Assembly (NCBI RefSeq): GCF_040784935.1
Contig: NZ_CP160680.1
Span: 4,124,501 to 4,188,500, forward strand
DNA length: 64,000 nucleotides
Source of the DNA: Lewinella sp. LCG006
Lineage (GTDB): Bacteria > Bacteroidota > Bacteroidia > Chitinophagales > Saprospiraceae
Direction: 5' to 3'
In this document: one piece after another, positions 53,427-62,012 of the stretch
Numbering within the stretch: position 1 is the first letter of the stretch
How the letters are laid out: the number at the start of each line of letters is the position of its first letter
Notes under the pieces: generated by a model
What the model was told of the DNA's origin: nothing
Database searches by the model: none
Seen by the model: the letters and a program-made list of their open reading frames with translations, nothing else
Program-made: the position numbers and the translations under genes

Positions 53427-53780
53427 TCAAGCAGCTTTTTGGTACCTTTTTCGCCGTTTTACGGATTTAATTTCGATCCCTTCCAAGAGCAATTGAATAT
53501 CGCTCCAAGACATTTCCAGCGTGTTGTTCTCGGCAGCTGGCAGCTCGAAAGTCCCCTGCTCCAACACCTTGTACCAGACTACAAAACCATTGCGATCCCA
53601 TACCAATAACTTGATACGATCGCGACGCTTGTTCAGAAAAATGAAGACGTCGCCGCTGAGTAACTCGTGCTGGATGTGGTTACGGACTAGTCCGCTCAGA
53701 CCATTAAATCCTTTGCGCATATCCGTACTGCCTCGATACAAGAAATAGCGCTGGAAGCCCGAGAAGCTAAACATGAGCAC
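53427..53780 (-). CDS. tnpB: IS66 accessory protein TnpB
   Basis: 117 residues with the IS66 Orf2 signature: YLYRGSTDMRKGFNGLSGLVRNHIQHELLSGDVFIFLNKRRDRIKLLVWDRNGFVVWYKVLEQGTFELP. Overlaps tnpA by 14 bp and precedes tnpC by 21 bp. Needed with TnpA and TnpC for efficient transposition. Unrelated to IS200/605 TnpB. Confidence 0.95.
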   Translation of the reverse strand: MLMFSFSGFQRYFLYRGSTDMRKGFNGLSGLVRNHIQHELLSGDVFIFLNKRRDRIKLLVWDRNGFVVWYKVLEQGTFELPAAENNTLEMSWSDIQLLLEGIEIKSVKRRKRYQKAA

Positions 53781-54063
53781 GATCGATTTCCACCACCAAC
53801 TCGGCGATTTCCCGAATCGATAGTCCCGTGATTTCTAATTCCAATCCGCTGGGCAGGCACAGTCTCCTTTTTGATACCTCCCCCACTGGCGTGAGTTCAC
53901 AAAAACCGGAGGGCTCCACAGTATCGGGCCTGTTATATTTTTTCTTCCAGGAATAGAAAGTCGGTACCTTTAGGTCATTGTCGGCGCAGAAGGCAGCTAC
54001 CGTTTGGCTGCTGCTTGCCTGCTGTCCCAGAAATTGATCAATCGCTTCGCGTGGATGTCGCAT
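53767..54063 (-). CDS. tnpA: IS66 accessory protein TnpA
   Basis: 98 residues, with an HTH-like N-terminal half (AIDQFLGQQASSSQTVAAFCADNDLKVPTFYSWKKKY) typical of the IS3/IS66 Orf1 helix-turn-helix, and the ELTPVG...LEITGLS end. First gene of the three-gene IS66 operon; its start is 75 bp inside the right inverted repeat. Confidence 0.93.
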   Translation of the reverse strand: MRHPREAIDQFLGQQASSSQTVAAFCADNDLKVPTFYSWKKKYNRPDTVEPSGFCELTPVGEVSKRRLCLPSGLELEITGLSIREIAELVVEIDRAHV

Positions 54064-54138
54064 AGGTCCTTACTTTGGTTGGAGCAAAGATCAGGGACAG
54101 GGAGCAGGGCGGCAATATGGGGTTGGTCGGACGCTTAC

Positions 54139-54282
54139 TCTTGGACAACGTTTTTCGGGCAAGCCCGTGCTGCACAAGCTTCTCCGCTCCGAACCTCGCA
54201 CAACACGGGACATGCGGAAATTCAAAAATTTTTCTCGGCTGCGCCGAAAATTTCCGAACTTCGCATGTCCCGAAAAACGTTG
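54139..54282 (+). repeat. attC-like repeat C, left hairpin removed by IS66
   Basis: Matches positions 36-179 of the full repeat. It begins at TCTTGGACAACG, the right arm of hairpin 1, directly at the IS66 end, so the left arm is gone. The inner stem 2 loop has also lost five bases (CTCCGCTCCGAACC). The R'' GGACAAC and outer arms remain. The right core is GTTGTATGCC at 54279, which opens the next cassette. Confidence 0.75.
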
Positions 54283-54309
54283 TATGCCATTAAAATATAA
54301 ATAAACCTA

Positions 54310-57300
54310 ATGAAATTTATTGATCGACATGATATTGAAAGATGGGCAGAGCGGTACGACTCAAAGGGTTATTTGCCGTACCTGATTTCAAGGCTTGTCC
54401 GATCTACTACTCCTTTAGATACATTCGTAGAGTTTCCGGACGGTAGTAGTACATTTATCGGCGGATGGGATGGTAAGGTAATCTGCAAAGAGTCAAGTCC
54501 ATATGTCCCTGAAGGGACTTCATTATGGGAATTTGGCACAGAAGCAAGCACTTCTACAAAAGCAGAAACTGACTTAGCTAAACGATCAGCGAATCCGCTC
54601 GGATATGAGCCATCAGAATGTACCTTGATAGTAGTTACTCCAAGGTTTTTTAAAAAGAAAGATAAGTTTAGACAAGAAAAAATTGCACTTGGTATTTGGA
54701 AAGAAGTGCTTGTTTATGATTCTCGAAATCTAGAGGAATGGTTTGAAATAGCCCCTGTATCAGCCCGCTGGTTCTCTAGTTATATTAAAAAATATCCCCC
54801 GGACGGGATAATAACTATTGAAGAATTTTGGAAGGAATGGTCTATGGGACCAAATGGTGCCCTTCCCCCAAAGGTAGTAACAGCAGGAAGAGAATATGAA
54901 TCTAAACAACTACTAAAGTTTCTTCACGGAGCTCCAGCAATTCTACCAGTACAAGCTTCATCAAAAGATGAGGCTGTTGCATTTATCATAGCGACAGCCA
55001 TGCAGTTCGAAGAAGCTCCTAAAGAAGCATTTGCCGCGAAAGCACTTGTAGTTGATACATCTGCAAACTTCAGAAGTATCAGAATAAATCAGTTTGGTTT
55101 GAACCTGATTGCAAAATTTGATGATCCACAGATTTTGTATGCAGGCGTCGCTGATGGCCATCACGTATTAGTTCCGCTAGGGGCGGATGACATCTTTAAT
55201 CAAGATAAGTTGATTCTACCTTTGATAGATCGGGATGGGTTGGTTGAAGCATTAGAGTCAATGGGGTTAGACAAAACAATAGCTTCAAGTTATTCAAAAG
55301 AGAGTGCACGAAATATAACTGTACTAAAAAGACTTTTAAAATTTCCTCAGAATCGACTTGATTGGGCTGAACCTCAGAATGCTAAAGAGATTATTCCTGG
55401 AATGTTGATTGGTAGATGGAATGAAAACAACAGGGGAGATATTGAGCTTATCGAAAAGCTTGCTCAAGAAGACTATGAGAGTTTCATCGAGAAAATTGCA
55501 AAGTGGAATGAGCACGAAACCCCACCATTCATAAAAATTGGCGAAACATGGAGATTGACTTCGCCACTTGATGCTTGGGCTCATTTGGCAGCGCATATTT
55601 CTTTAGAAAACTTAAATACCCTTAAAGAATGTTTTTTTGAGGGATACAAATATGGTAACCCTACACTAGAACCAGAACCAAATCAGACCGCTTTTGCTCA
55701 ATTTTTATCTAAGGAAAAAAAATTCTCATCTTGGGCTCGTGAGGGACTAGCCCAATCATTGATCCTTATTGGCTTGTATGGAAAAGGGTTAAAGATTCTG
55801 AATATGGAATCCCCTCAAGTATGGGTTGATGACATTATCCATGAACTACTGAATGAGGCAGATGGCCAAATGTGGATTTCACTAGATCGTGAAATGCCCC
55901 TTATCTCGGAAGCCTCTCCCAATAGCTTCTTAAATTCCATTTTTGACTCAGTTAAAAAATCACCATCTCCATTATTGGAAGTTTTTCATGAGAATCAGGG
56001 CTTTATCACTCCAACCAGTCATCATACTGGTTTGCTATGGGCTCTGGAGGGGTTATCATGGGATCCTGAATATTTGAAAGATTCAGCAATGGCTTTAAGT
56101 AAACTTGCGCAAATCGATCCCGGTGGAACTCTTTCTAATAGGCCAATTAATAGCCTTACAGAAATATTTAAGCCTTGGCACTATCAAACTTTAGCAAGTT
56201 TTGATGAGCGCATGGAAACCGTTCGTGAAATAGCGAATACCACCAAAGAAATAGGTTGGACTTTGCTTTTACGAATGCTACCTCAAAATCATGGAGTAGG
56301 TCATCCGACACATAAAATGCGTTGGAGAATGCTTGAGCATAGTTTTGACAAAAACTATACCTACAAAGAAATTTGGGAAACTCATTCTGAAGTTGTTGAT
56401 ATAATGATTTCTGTTTTTGATTATTCAGAAAATCAACTATCAGACATTCTTCAAGGTATTGACAACTTATCTCCGCATGACAGGGAAAAGCTATTGATCT
56501 TTTTGGGTTCAGAATTGGATAAAATAGAGCAATTAGAATACACAGCTTGGCATACCCTAAGAAACAATCTTTCCCATCATAGATCACATCCTGATACTAA
56601 TTGGGCTTTACCAGAGAATGAATTAAAAAAAATTGAGCTTATTTATCAGCGTTTAATGCCCAAAGACTCTGTAAATAGGTACAAATGGCTTTTTGATGAT
56701 CATTGGCCAAGATTTCCAGAAGGAAATATACATGACAAAGAGCAAATTGACAGCCGACACGATCAAATTCAAAAAAAGATAGATGATCGACGAGTCGAAG
56801 CACTAAAAATTATACTTGATGAGTACGGACTGAACAAGGTTATTACTTTGAGTCAAACTGTTATGGAACCTTGGTTTTTAGGAGACACCCTAGCTAAGAT
56901 TTCAAAAAAAGACGAGGTTTTAACAGAACTTATACCACTTTTAGATTCGTCAAATGATAAGATTCAAAAATTTGTTCAAGCTTTTATTTATCGTAAGTCA
57001 ATTTTGAACGGAGAAGATTGGATAATTCAATATTTTGAACAGTTTGATAAAAAACAGCTTGGAGATACCGCACTTGCTAGGTTTTTCATACCTCTGAATC
57101 AATCCAAAAAGTTATGGGAATTTATTGATGGACTTTCTGAAGGAATCAAGAATGCTTATTGGGTTCACATGTACCCTCGTTTTCATAATTTAAGTCAAGA
57201 TGAGATAACATATGGACTCAAAGAGCTCTTAAATCACTCGAGATTCATTAGTGCAATTGATTTTGCCAGTCATTCAAAAAAAGAAATACCATCAGATTTG

Positions 57301-58101
57301 ATTGTAGAAATATTAGAAAAGGCAGCTACGGTTGAATCTAAAGAGACAAGTCGCCTTCATGGTTATGAAGTTAATCAACTTTTTGATGAAATTGATAAAC
57401 GAACAGATGTAGAGAGAGGAAAGCTAATTCGCCTTGAATGGCTGTATTTATCCATACTCGCATCGTATAGGAATAGTAGGGATCCCAAGGTCTTACATGA
57501 GGAGCTAGCACAGAACCCCCATTTTTTTTTAGAAGTACTAAAATGGGTTTACATGCCCAAAAGCAAAGAGCGATTAGAAGAAGAACGCAAAGAGTTGTCT
57601 GATGAAGTTATCAGGAATAGAGCGATGCAAGCTTATAAACTACTTGATTCTTGGAAGAGAATTCCCGGAGTAAATAAGCAAGGTGAAATTGATAAAAACT
57701 ATCTAGAAAAATGGGTCCAAGAAGTTAGGAGAATGGCTGAAGAAGCTGATCGCTTGGAGGTTGTTGATGCACAAATTGGCCAAGTATTGGCACAATATCC
57801 TGAAACGGGATCAGATTGGCCTCCTGATGAAATTTGTCAAATCATTGAGATGGTTAATACTGAAAGTATTAAACGGAATTTTTCATCAGCCACTCATAAT
57901 AAAAGAAGCTTCTCATCAAGAGGACCATTTGATGGAGGTAATATAGAAAGAGGACATGCAGAATATTTCGGTAAACTAGCTAAACTGCACCGGAGAAGAT
58001 ATCCAAATATTGCTCGAATATTTGACGGGCTAGTGGATGGTTATTTGCATGAAGCCAAGAGAATGGATGAGGAAGCGGAAAGAAGTAAATTGGATTATTA
58101 A
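54310..58101 (+). CDS. Large uncharacterised protein, putative nuclease-linked defence factor
   Basis: 1263 residues, no signal peptide. Residues 1-160 look like a restriction-endonuclease-type domain found on many large uncharacterised proteins: DIERWAERYDSKGYLPYLISRLV, GGWDGKV with Asp54, GTSLWEFGTE with Glu74, Lys84 and a basic RSANPLG stretch, then LIVVTPRFFKKKDKF and LEEWFEIAPVSARWF. Around 185-420 it resembles a degenerate STAND-like ATPase (GREYESKQLLKFL, LPVQASSKDEAVAFI) but has no Walker A GxxxxGK. The remaining 800 residues are helical repeats. It is the only gene between two attC-like sites, starting 31 bp after core GTTG and stopping 10 bp before R''. Defence is inferred from family habit and location, not shown. 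Confidence 0.7.
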   Translation: MKFIDRHDIERWAERYDSKGYLPYLISRLVRSTTPLDTFVEFPDGSSTFIGGWDGKVICKESSPYVPEGTSLWEFGTEASTSTKAETDLAKRSANPLGYEPSECTLIVVTPRFFKKKDKFRQEKIALGIWKEVLVYDSRNLEEWFEIAPVSARWFSSYIKKYPPDGIITIEEFWKEWSMGPNGALPPKVVTAGREYESKQLLKFLHGAPAILPVQASSKDEAVAFIIATAMQFEEAPKEAFAAKALVVDTSANFRSIRINQFGLNLIAKFDDPQILYAGVADGHHVLVPLGADDIFNQDKLILPLIDRDGLVEALESMGLDKTIASSYSKESARNITVLKRLLKFPQNRLDWAEPQNAKEIIPGMLIGRWNENNRGDIELIEKLAQEDYESFIEKIAKWNEHETPPFIKIGETWRLTSPLDAWAHLAAHISLENLNTLKECFFEGYKYGNPTLEPEPNQTAFAQFLSKEKKFSSWAREGLAQSLILIGLYGKGLKILNMESPQVWVDDIIHELLNEADGQMWISLDREMPLISEASPNSFLNSIFDSVKKSPSPLLEVFHENQGFITPTSHHTGLLWALEGLSWDPEYLKDSAMALSKLAQIDPGGTLSNRPINSLTEIFKPWHYQTLASFDERMETVREIANTTKEIGWTLLLRMLPQNHGVGHPTHKMRWRMLEHSFDKNYTYKEIWETHSEVVDIMISVFDYSENQLSDILQGIDNLSPHDREKLLIFLGSELDKIEQLEYTAWHTLRNNLSHHRSHPDTNWALPENELKKIELIYQRLMPKDSVNRYKWLFDDHWPRFPEGNIHDKEQIDSRHDQIQKKIDDRRVEALKIILDEYGLNKVITLSQTVMEPWFLGDTLAKISKKDEVLTELIPLLDSSNDKIQKFVQAFIYRKSILNGEDWIIQYFEQFDKKQLGDTALARFFIPLNQSKKLWEFIDGLSEGIKNAYWVHMYPRFHNLSQDEITYGLKELLNHSRFISAIDFASHSKKEIPSDLIVEILEKAATVESKETSRLHGYEVNQLFDEIDKRTDVERGKLIRLEWLYLSILASYRNSRDPKVLHEELAQNPHFFLEVLKWVYMPKSKERLEEERKELSDEVIRNRAMQAYKLLDSWKRIPGVNKQGEIDKNYLEKWVQEVRRMAEEADRLEVVDAQIGQVLAQYPETGSDWPPDEICQIIEMVNTESIKRNFSSATHNKRSFSSRGPFDGGNIERGHAEYFGKLAKLHRRRYPNIARIFDGLVDGYLHEAKRMDEEAERSKLDY

Positions 58102-58111
58102 AAAGAATAAC

Positions 58112-58246
58112 GGCATACAACAATGCTGCCGCGTCAATGCCGCCACAACGTTGATTCTTCGAGTTAAAAGCCCTAAATTAGTCACGGTAAAACCATGTAG
58201 CGACGCTGGTTAAGGCGGACACTGCGCGGCACCGAGACCGTTGTCC
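58112..58246 (+). other. attC-like site of cassette 6
   Basis: R'' GGCATACAAC (58112-58121) is the exact complement of the head of its own cassette, GTTGTATGCC at 54279-54288, nearly 4 kb away. The arms CAACAATGCTGCCGCGTCAA and GCGGCACCGAGACCGTTG pair with mismatches (TGCCGCG matches exactly). R' is GTTGTCC at 58240-58246. Length about 132 bp, nearly the same as the site at 48114-48241. Confidence 0.65.
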
Positions 58247-58418
58247 AAGATACTCCGCTTCGCTGCGCATCTTGGACAACGTTTTTCGGGCAAGCCCGTG
58301 CTGCACAAGCTTCTTCGCTGCGCTGCGAACCTCGCACAACACGGGACATGCGGAAATTCGAAAATTTTTCTCGGCTGCGCCGAAAATTTTCGAACTTCGC
58401 ATGTCCCGAAAAACGTTG
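58240..58418 (+). repeat. attC-like 179-bp repeat D (gene-less cassette)
   Basis: Third full copy, again exactly 179 bp. It keeps hairpin 1 (GTTGTCCAAGAT / ATCTTGGACAAC), the outer arms (ACAACGTTTTTCGGG / CCCGAAAAACGTTGT, a perfect 15-bp match in this copy) and the two inner stems. The inner stem 3 is the least decayed (GAAATTCGAAAATTTT / AAAATTTTCGAACTTC). Right core GTTGTAGG at 58415. Confidence 0.78.
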
Positions 58419-58447
58419 TAGGCAACCCTAAGAGATGACATAAAAAA

Positions 58448-58744
58448 ATGACCAAAAAGATATTTATGAGTAAGCAACTCAACAAAACGTTCAAGACCAA
58501 ATTGCAGAAAAGTCCTGCTAAAGGCGGCCATACATATGTTATATGGCCTGAATCAGCTTCCTTTTTTGGAACTAAGGGATTAGTGAAAGTTAAAGGAACA
58601 ATGGAAAACCACCCCTTTCAAACATCTTTTATGGCTCTTGGGGACGGCAATCATAAGTTACCTGTAAAAGCAGAAATCCGGAAGGCTATTGGTAAGGAAG
58701 TGCGTGATGAAATTAGCATACATTTAATGGGAAGATTAAATTAG
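58448..58744 (+). CDS. DUF1905-domain protein
   Basis: 98 residues (92 if the ATG at 58466 is used). LNKTFKTKLQKSPAKGGHTYVIWPESASFFGTKGLVKVKGTMENHPFQTSFMALGDGNHKLPVKAEIRKAIGKEVRDEISIHL matches the small beta-barrel DUF1905, often found alone or fused to YdeI/OmdA domains. No biochemical role is established. It starts 30 bp after core GTTG at 58415, the same packing as the other cassette genes. Confidence 0.82.
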   Translation: MTKKIFMSKQLNKTFKTKLQKSPAKGGHTYVIWPESASFFGTKGLVKVKGTMENHPFQTSFMALGDGNHKLPVKAEIRKAIGKEVRDEISIHLMGRLN

Positions 58745-58843
58745 ACCTCAATCCTTAAGGTGGTTATAGCAATCCTGCGTGATTAAGATAATCATATCAT
58801 ATGTACAAGCAGAGATAACGATACACCAAAAATCAGCGAGAAT

Positions 58844-59251
58844 ATGAAACCAAAAATCAGCTTCATCACTATTGCAGTGACCGACCTTGAAAAATCTATC
58901 GATTTTTACAAAAATGGATTTGGCTTTCCCACAAAGGGAATTCAGGACGGCAGTGAAGAACATTGCTTGTTTGACCTAAACGACAACTTTAGCTTGGTGC
59001 TCTATCGCAGACAAGAGTTTTTGCCTTTAACTGCTAACCCTAACCAGACTGAAAAATCGGCAGGTTTTATTCTTAGCCATAATGCTCAAAGCAAGGAGCA
59101 AGTGGACGAAATTCTAAAATCAGCTTTGAAAGTTGGTGGTACACAAATCGGACATACACAAGACGAACCTTGGGGCTACTCCGCAAGCATAGCAGACCTT
59201 GATGGACACCAATGGGAAATTGTATATATGCCACACTACGACAACAATTAA
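58844..59251 (+). CDS. VOC-family (glyoxalase/bleomycin-resistance-like) protein
   Basis: 135 residues. Two beta-alpha-beta-beta-beta modules: ITIAVTDLEKSIDFYKNGFGFPTKGI, then LFDLNDNFSLVLYRR, and the second GGTQIGHTQDEPWGYSASIADLDGHQWEIVYMP with the metal-ligand glutamate near the end (WEIVY). Metal-binding residues of true glyoxalases are only partly kept, so the reaction is unknown. The SRPBCC gene starts 3 bp after its stop. Confidence 0.88.
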   Translation: MKPKISFITIAVTDLEKSIDFYKNGFGFPTKGIQDGSEEHCLFDLNDNFSLVLYRRQEFLPLTANPNQTEKSAGFILSHNAQSKEQVDEILKSALKVGGTQIGHTQDEPWGYSASIADLDGHQWEIVYMPHYDNN

Positions 59252-59253
59252 AA

Positions 59254-59757
59254 ATGACAACTCCTTATATCCCAACGGTAGAAACTCAAATGCTTGTTAG
59301 ACGACCAGTCCAACTCGTATTTCAGGCCTTTATTGACCCTACTGTAACGACACATTTTTGGTTTACAAAATCAAGCGGACAATTAGAAATTGATAAAAAG
59401 GTAATTTGGGAATGGGAAATGTACAATATTTCCACACAGGTCTTTGTAAGGGAAATTGTTGAAGACAAAAAAATAGTAATTGAATGGGGTGACCCATTAA
59501 CAACGGTAGAATTCCTTTTTGAACCGCAAACCAACAACACAACTTATGTTGTTATTAAAAGTTATGGGTTCACTCAAACAGGACAAGAACTAATTGAAGT
59601 AATCAAAGACAATACAGGTGGTTTTACAACGGTTTTAGACAGTTTGAAGGCTTTTTTAGAACACGGTTTAAAACTAAATTTAATTGCAGACAAGTTTCCT
59701 CAACATCACAACTCGACAGAAAAAAATTTTGGAAAATGGCAAAAGGCGAAAAAATAA
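59254..59757 (+). CDS. SRPBCC (START/AHSA1-like) protein
   Basis: 167 residues from the ATG at 59254, three bases past the VOC stop; the earlier in-frame ATG at 59212 lies inside the VOC gene. TQMLVRRPVQLVFQAFIDPTVTTHFWFTKSSGQLEIDKKVIWEWEMYN is the AHSA1-type opening, and the long C-terminal helix begins LIEVIKDNTGGFTTVLDSLKAFLEHGLKLNL. Binds a hydrophobic ligand in its cavity in characterised relatives. Coupled to the VOC gene. Confidence 0.87.
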   Translation: MTTPYIPTVETQMLVRRPVQLVFQAFIDPTVTTHFWFTKSSGQLEIDKKVIWEWEMYNISTQVFVREIVEDKKIVIEWGDPLTTVEFLFEPQTNNTTYVVIKSYGFTQTGQELIEVIKDNTGGFTTVLDSLKAFLEHGLKLNLIADKFPQHHNSTEKNFGKWQKAKK

Positions 59758-59932
59758 TTCGTAACTCATTGACAGAAAGAAGGGCTTATCGTTGGGCGCC
59801 ATGATAATTCCTTTTATCACTTATGCAACTAATCAGGTAGCACTTAAAGCGGTGTTCGCACAGCTCACCCAAAATAGCATAGCCTGTCGGCTGGATTCAT
59901 ATTCTAAACTATGCTACTTATATAACTCGGCG

Positions 59933-60112
59933 CTAGCACCTTTGCATTTTATTTGAGATGGTAACAAACAACACTACAAAAATTATCCATCCAAGGAAAA
60001 TAAGTGCTAGTCTTCTGGTTTTCTCATTTGAGCTCAATCCTTCTTTGTTTGCAAAAGCAAAGAATAATATTAGCGGGACTGCAACTAAAAATAACCCAAC
60101 TATGAACGGCAT
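59933..60112 (-). CDS. Small two-helix membrane protein
   Basis: 59 residues from the ATG at 60112 to a TAG at 59933-59935. Two clear membrane helices (VGLFLVAVPLILFFAFA and LALIFLGWIIFVVLFVTI) are joined by a charged loop (NKEGLSSNEKTRR). Composition is strongly protein-like. It is the only gene in the accessory region on the minus strand, apart from transposases. A dyad (AATAGCATAG / CTATGCTA, around 59870-59925) lies just past its stop and may terminate it. Family unknown. Confidence 0.5.
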   Translation of the reverse strand: MPFIVGLFLVAVPLILFFAFANKEGLSSNEKTRRLALIFLGWIIFVVLFVTISNKMQRC

Positions 60113-60234
60113 ATTGATAACGGTTTTATGTCAAGTTTTTAGTAATGCTGATTCTGCATTAAGTTAATAAGCGTAAAATAACTATTTCTGGGGTATTCTT
60201 GTGTGTATTTAAGGAATAGTAATAAAAGTGAATG

Positions 60235-61554
60235 GTCAGTAGTGTCCGGTTGTAAGTCAAAGATATTCAGTTGGTTATGGCTATAAGGGTTCTGGTTTTT
60301 GGATTCAATTTTTATAATCAGTTGATTTACATGCGCTTTATCAAAAGCGGAAATGCTCATTACTTGTGAAATTTCGTTCAAAGAGTGTAGACTTCTTACC
60401 TATTACTCAGAATAGCGACTAGCGCAAAGGTGCAGATCGCGATTCAGATTTGGGTTTTGACAGCGTTAGGACTTTCTCCCCAGAACTTCTTGATGCGTAA
60501 GTGCTGCTTGATCCACTTGAAGAAAATCTCGACCTTCCAGCGATTGATGTACAACACAACGATCTGCATAGTGGGGGCTTCAAATTGGTTGGTAAGGTAG
60601 ACGTACGTTTTGTCGTGCTCCTTATCATAGTACTTAATGCGTCGTAGAAACTCAGGGTAGTTTTGCTTGGCATAATGGCCAGTGAGGCGTATTGTTTGAT
60701 CGCATCGCAGACCAGTTGTTTTGTCAACTTGCTCAGAGTATACTCTTGCAAATGCGAGGTTCTTATTAGCTCGGATGACAAAGTAAGCACCACTTTGATG
60801 GAGTTGATAAAGACGTTGCCAATCAACGTAACCTCGGTTCATCACGTAGAAAGCATCTGCCTCAAAATCCATTATGTCTAGGACATTGACATCATGTACG
60901 GTACCATCGGTAATATGGACAAAACAAGGGATTTCACACTTAACATCTAGTAAAATATGGAGTTTTACCGCTGCTTTGTGCTTGCGGAACTTAGCCCACC
61001 AGAAAACATCCAGGCATAGTTCTATTGTCGTCGCATCTAGCGCATAGACCACGTTATCCAGTTCAATAGTCAAGTCTTCATCCACTTGGCATACTTGACG
61101 GGCTTGTCCAATAAGCACTTGAGCAAAGTCTGCATATATACGCCAGTCACGGTTTTCATTAGCATCGGCCAATGTAGATCGCTTGACACCATTCGTCAAT
61201 CCCAAGTGATACAGCTTATGCTCATGAGCCTGTAGGCAAGTGACTACATTTCGTAAGCTCTCGCGGTTGGTTAGCTGGCCAAAGCTCATACACAAAAACT
61301 GATGCCAGCAGGTGAAATTGCGAACCCGATAATTACCGTCGTACTTGTCAACATACTTGGTAAACTCTTTGTGATTGATCAAACTCATTAACTGTGCAAA
61401 GACATATTTACCTCGATTCATTAGCTTCCCTCTTTTGGGCGCTAATTTGGCCTTCTTCGCAGGCGATTCAAATCGTTTCTGAATGAAATCGTTGTAACTT
61501 TATGATAGACAAATAGTTATGAGGGTTTCTGGTTTTTTAATCGGACACTACTGA
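60235..61554 (-). mobile_element. IS4-family insertion sequence, decayed
   Basis: Terminal repeats GTCAGTAGTGTCCG (from 60235) and the complement CGGACACTACTGAC ending at 61554 match over 14 bases. Inside is an IS4/DUF4372-type transposase gene on the minus strand carrying a stop codon and a frameshift. No target duplication was recognised. The element lies in the last cassette, after the SRPBCC and small membrane protein genes. Confidence 0.75.
60236..61421 (-). pseudogene. IS4-family (DUF4372) transposase, disrupted
   Basis: The main frame (61421 to 60444) gives 325 residues: the DUF4372 start MNRGKYVFAQLMSLINHKEFTKYVDKYDGNYRVRNFTCWHQFLCM, the DDE positions in YALDATTIELCLDVFWWAKF, HDVNVLDIMDFEADAFYVMNRGYVDW, and the YREK-like INRWKVEIFFKWIKQHLRIKKFWG. 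It ends at a TGA (60444-60446) where relatives usually read on (Trp expected). The downstream sequence continues ICTFALVAI, then after a frameshift LNEISQVMSISAFDKAHVNQLI...NQLNIFDL, the usual C-terminus. So it is inactive unless supplied in trans. Confidence 0.85.
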
Positions 61555-62012
61555 CATAATATTTAGATTTAATAGAAAACCAAGAAGATAAGGAAAAGCT
61601 TTATCTTGGTGAGGATGCAGCGAGGGAAGGTTCCTGCGATAGCAGGTTAGTTCAACACGGGACATGCGGAAATTCAAAAATTTTCTCGGCTGCGCCAAAA
61701 AAATACCGAACTTCACATGTCCTGAAAAACGTTATGTACTATTCTCAGAAAAGACATTTAATATTAAGATATGACGATGTCAATTTCCCAATTTGCTTAG
61801 CGGGAAAAACAAGTTTTTATTAAATAAAGTATTAATAGGCTACAAATAATAAAAATATATCTTGATGACCCAAAATTTTGAATAATGACTCGGATTTGAT
61901 TTGAGACTTTAAACTATCCTTAACACTAACATAAGACTATTTTAGTAATATGGCTATGAATTTTGACCTATATTAGTTTGTATATTAATAGGTTAAAATA
62001 AAAAATCTAGCG
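61555..62012. repeat. Gene-free stretch holding the truncated attC-like repeat E (61653-61734)
   Basis: Positions 61653-61734 match the last 80 bases of the 179-bp repeat (CAACACGGGACATGCGG to CTGAAAAACGTT). They have more changes than the other copies: GCGCCAAAAAAATACCG in stem 3 and GTTATGT as right core (61731). The left half is missing, replaced by DNA with a small hairpin CCTGC-GATA-GCAGG. From 61740 to 62012 the DNA is very AT-rich with no gene; it should hold the promoter of the metallopeptidase gene. Confidence 0.65.

Larger units (their letters stand above)
51908..54138 (-). mobile_element. IS66-family insertion sequence
   Basis: 2231 bp with terminal inverted repeats GTAAGCGTCCGAGCAAC (from 51908) and GTAAGCGTCCGACCAAC (reverse strand from 54138), 16 of 17 matching. 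Carries tnpA, tnpB and tnpC on the minus strand in the usual order. IS66 makes an 8-bp target duplication, but the flanks differ (GACTATTC left, TCTTGGAC right). So DNA next to the element has been deleted or recombined: the left flank is recombinase coding sequence, the right flank is the middle of an attC-like repeat. Confidence 0.9.

Noticed and set aside
58112-58157. Short attC-like site ending at GTTGATT (58150)
   Set aside because: The arms pair poorly over this short interval; the longer site ending at GTTGTCC (58240) pairs better and has the same size as the site at 48114-48241.
59780-59800. GTTGGGC at 59791, an exact GTTRRRY core
   Set aside because: No matching R'' or palindromic arms were found upstream, so a chance match is more likely.
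47715-61734. CRISPR-like or purely REP-like reading of the dispersed palindromes
   Set aside because: Spacing is hundreds to thousands of bases and filled with genes. REP alone does not explain why each unit's head matches its own tail.
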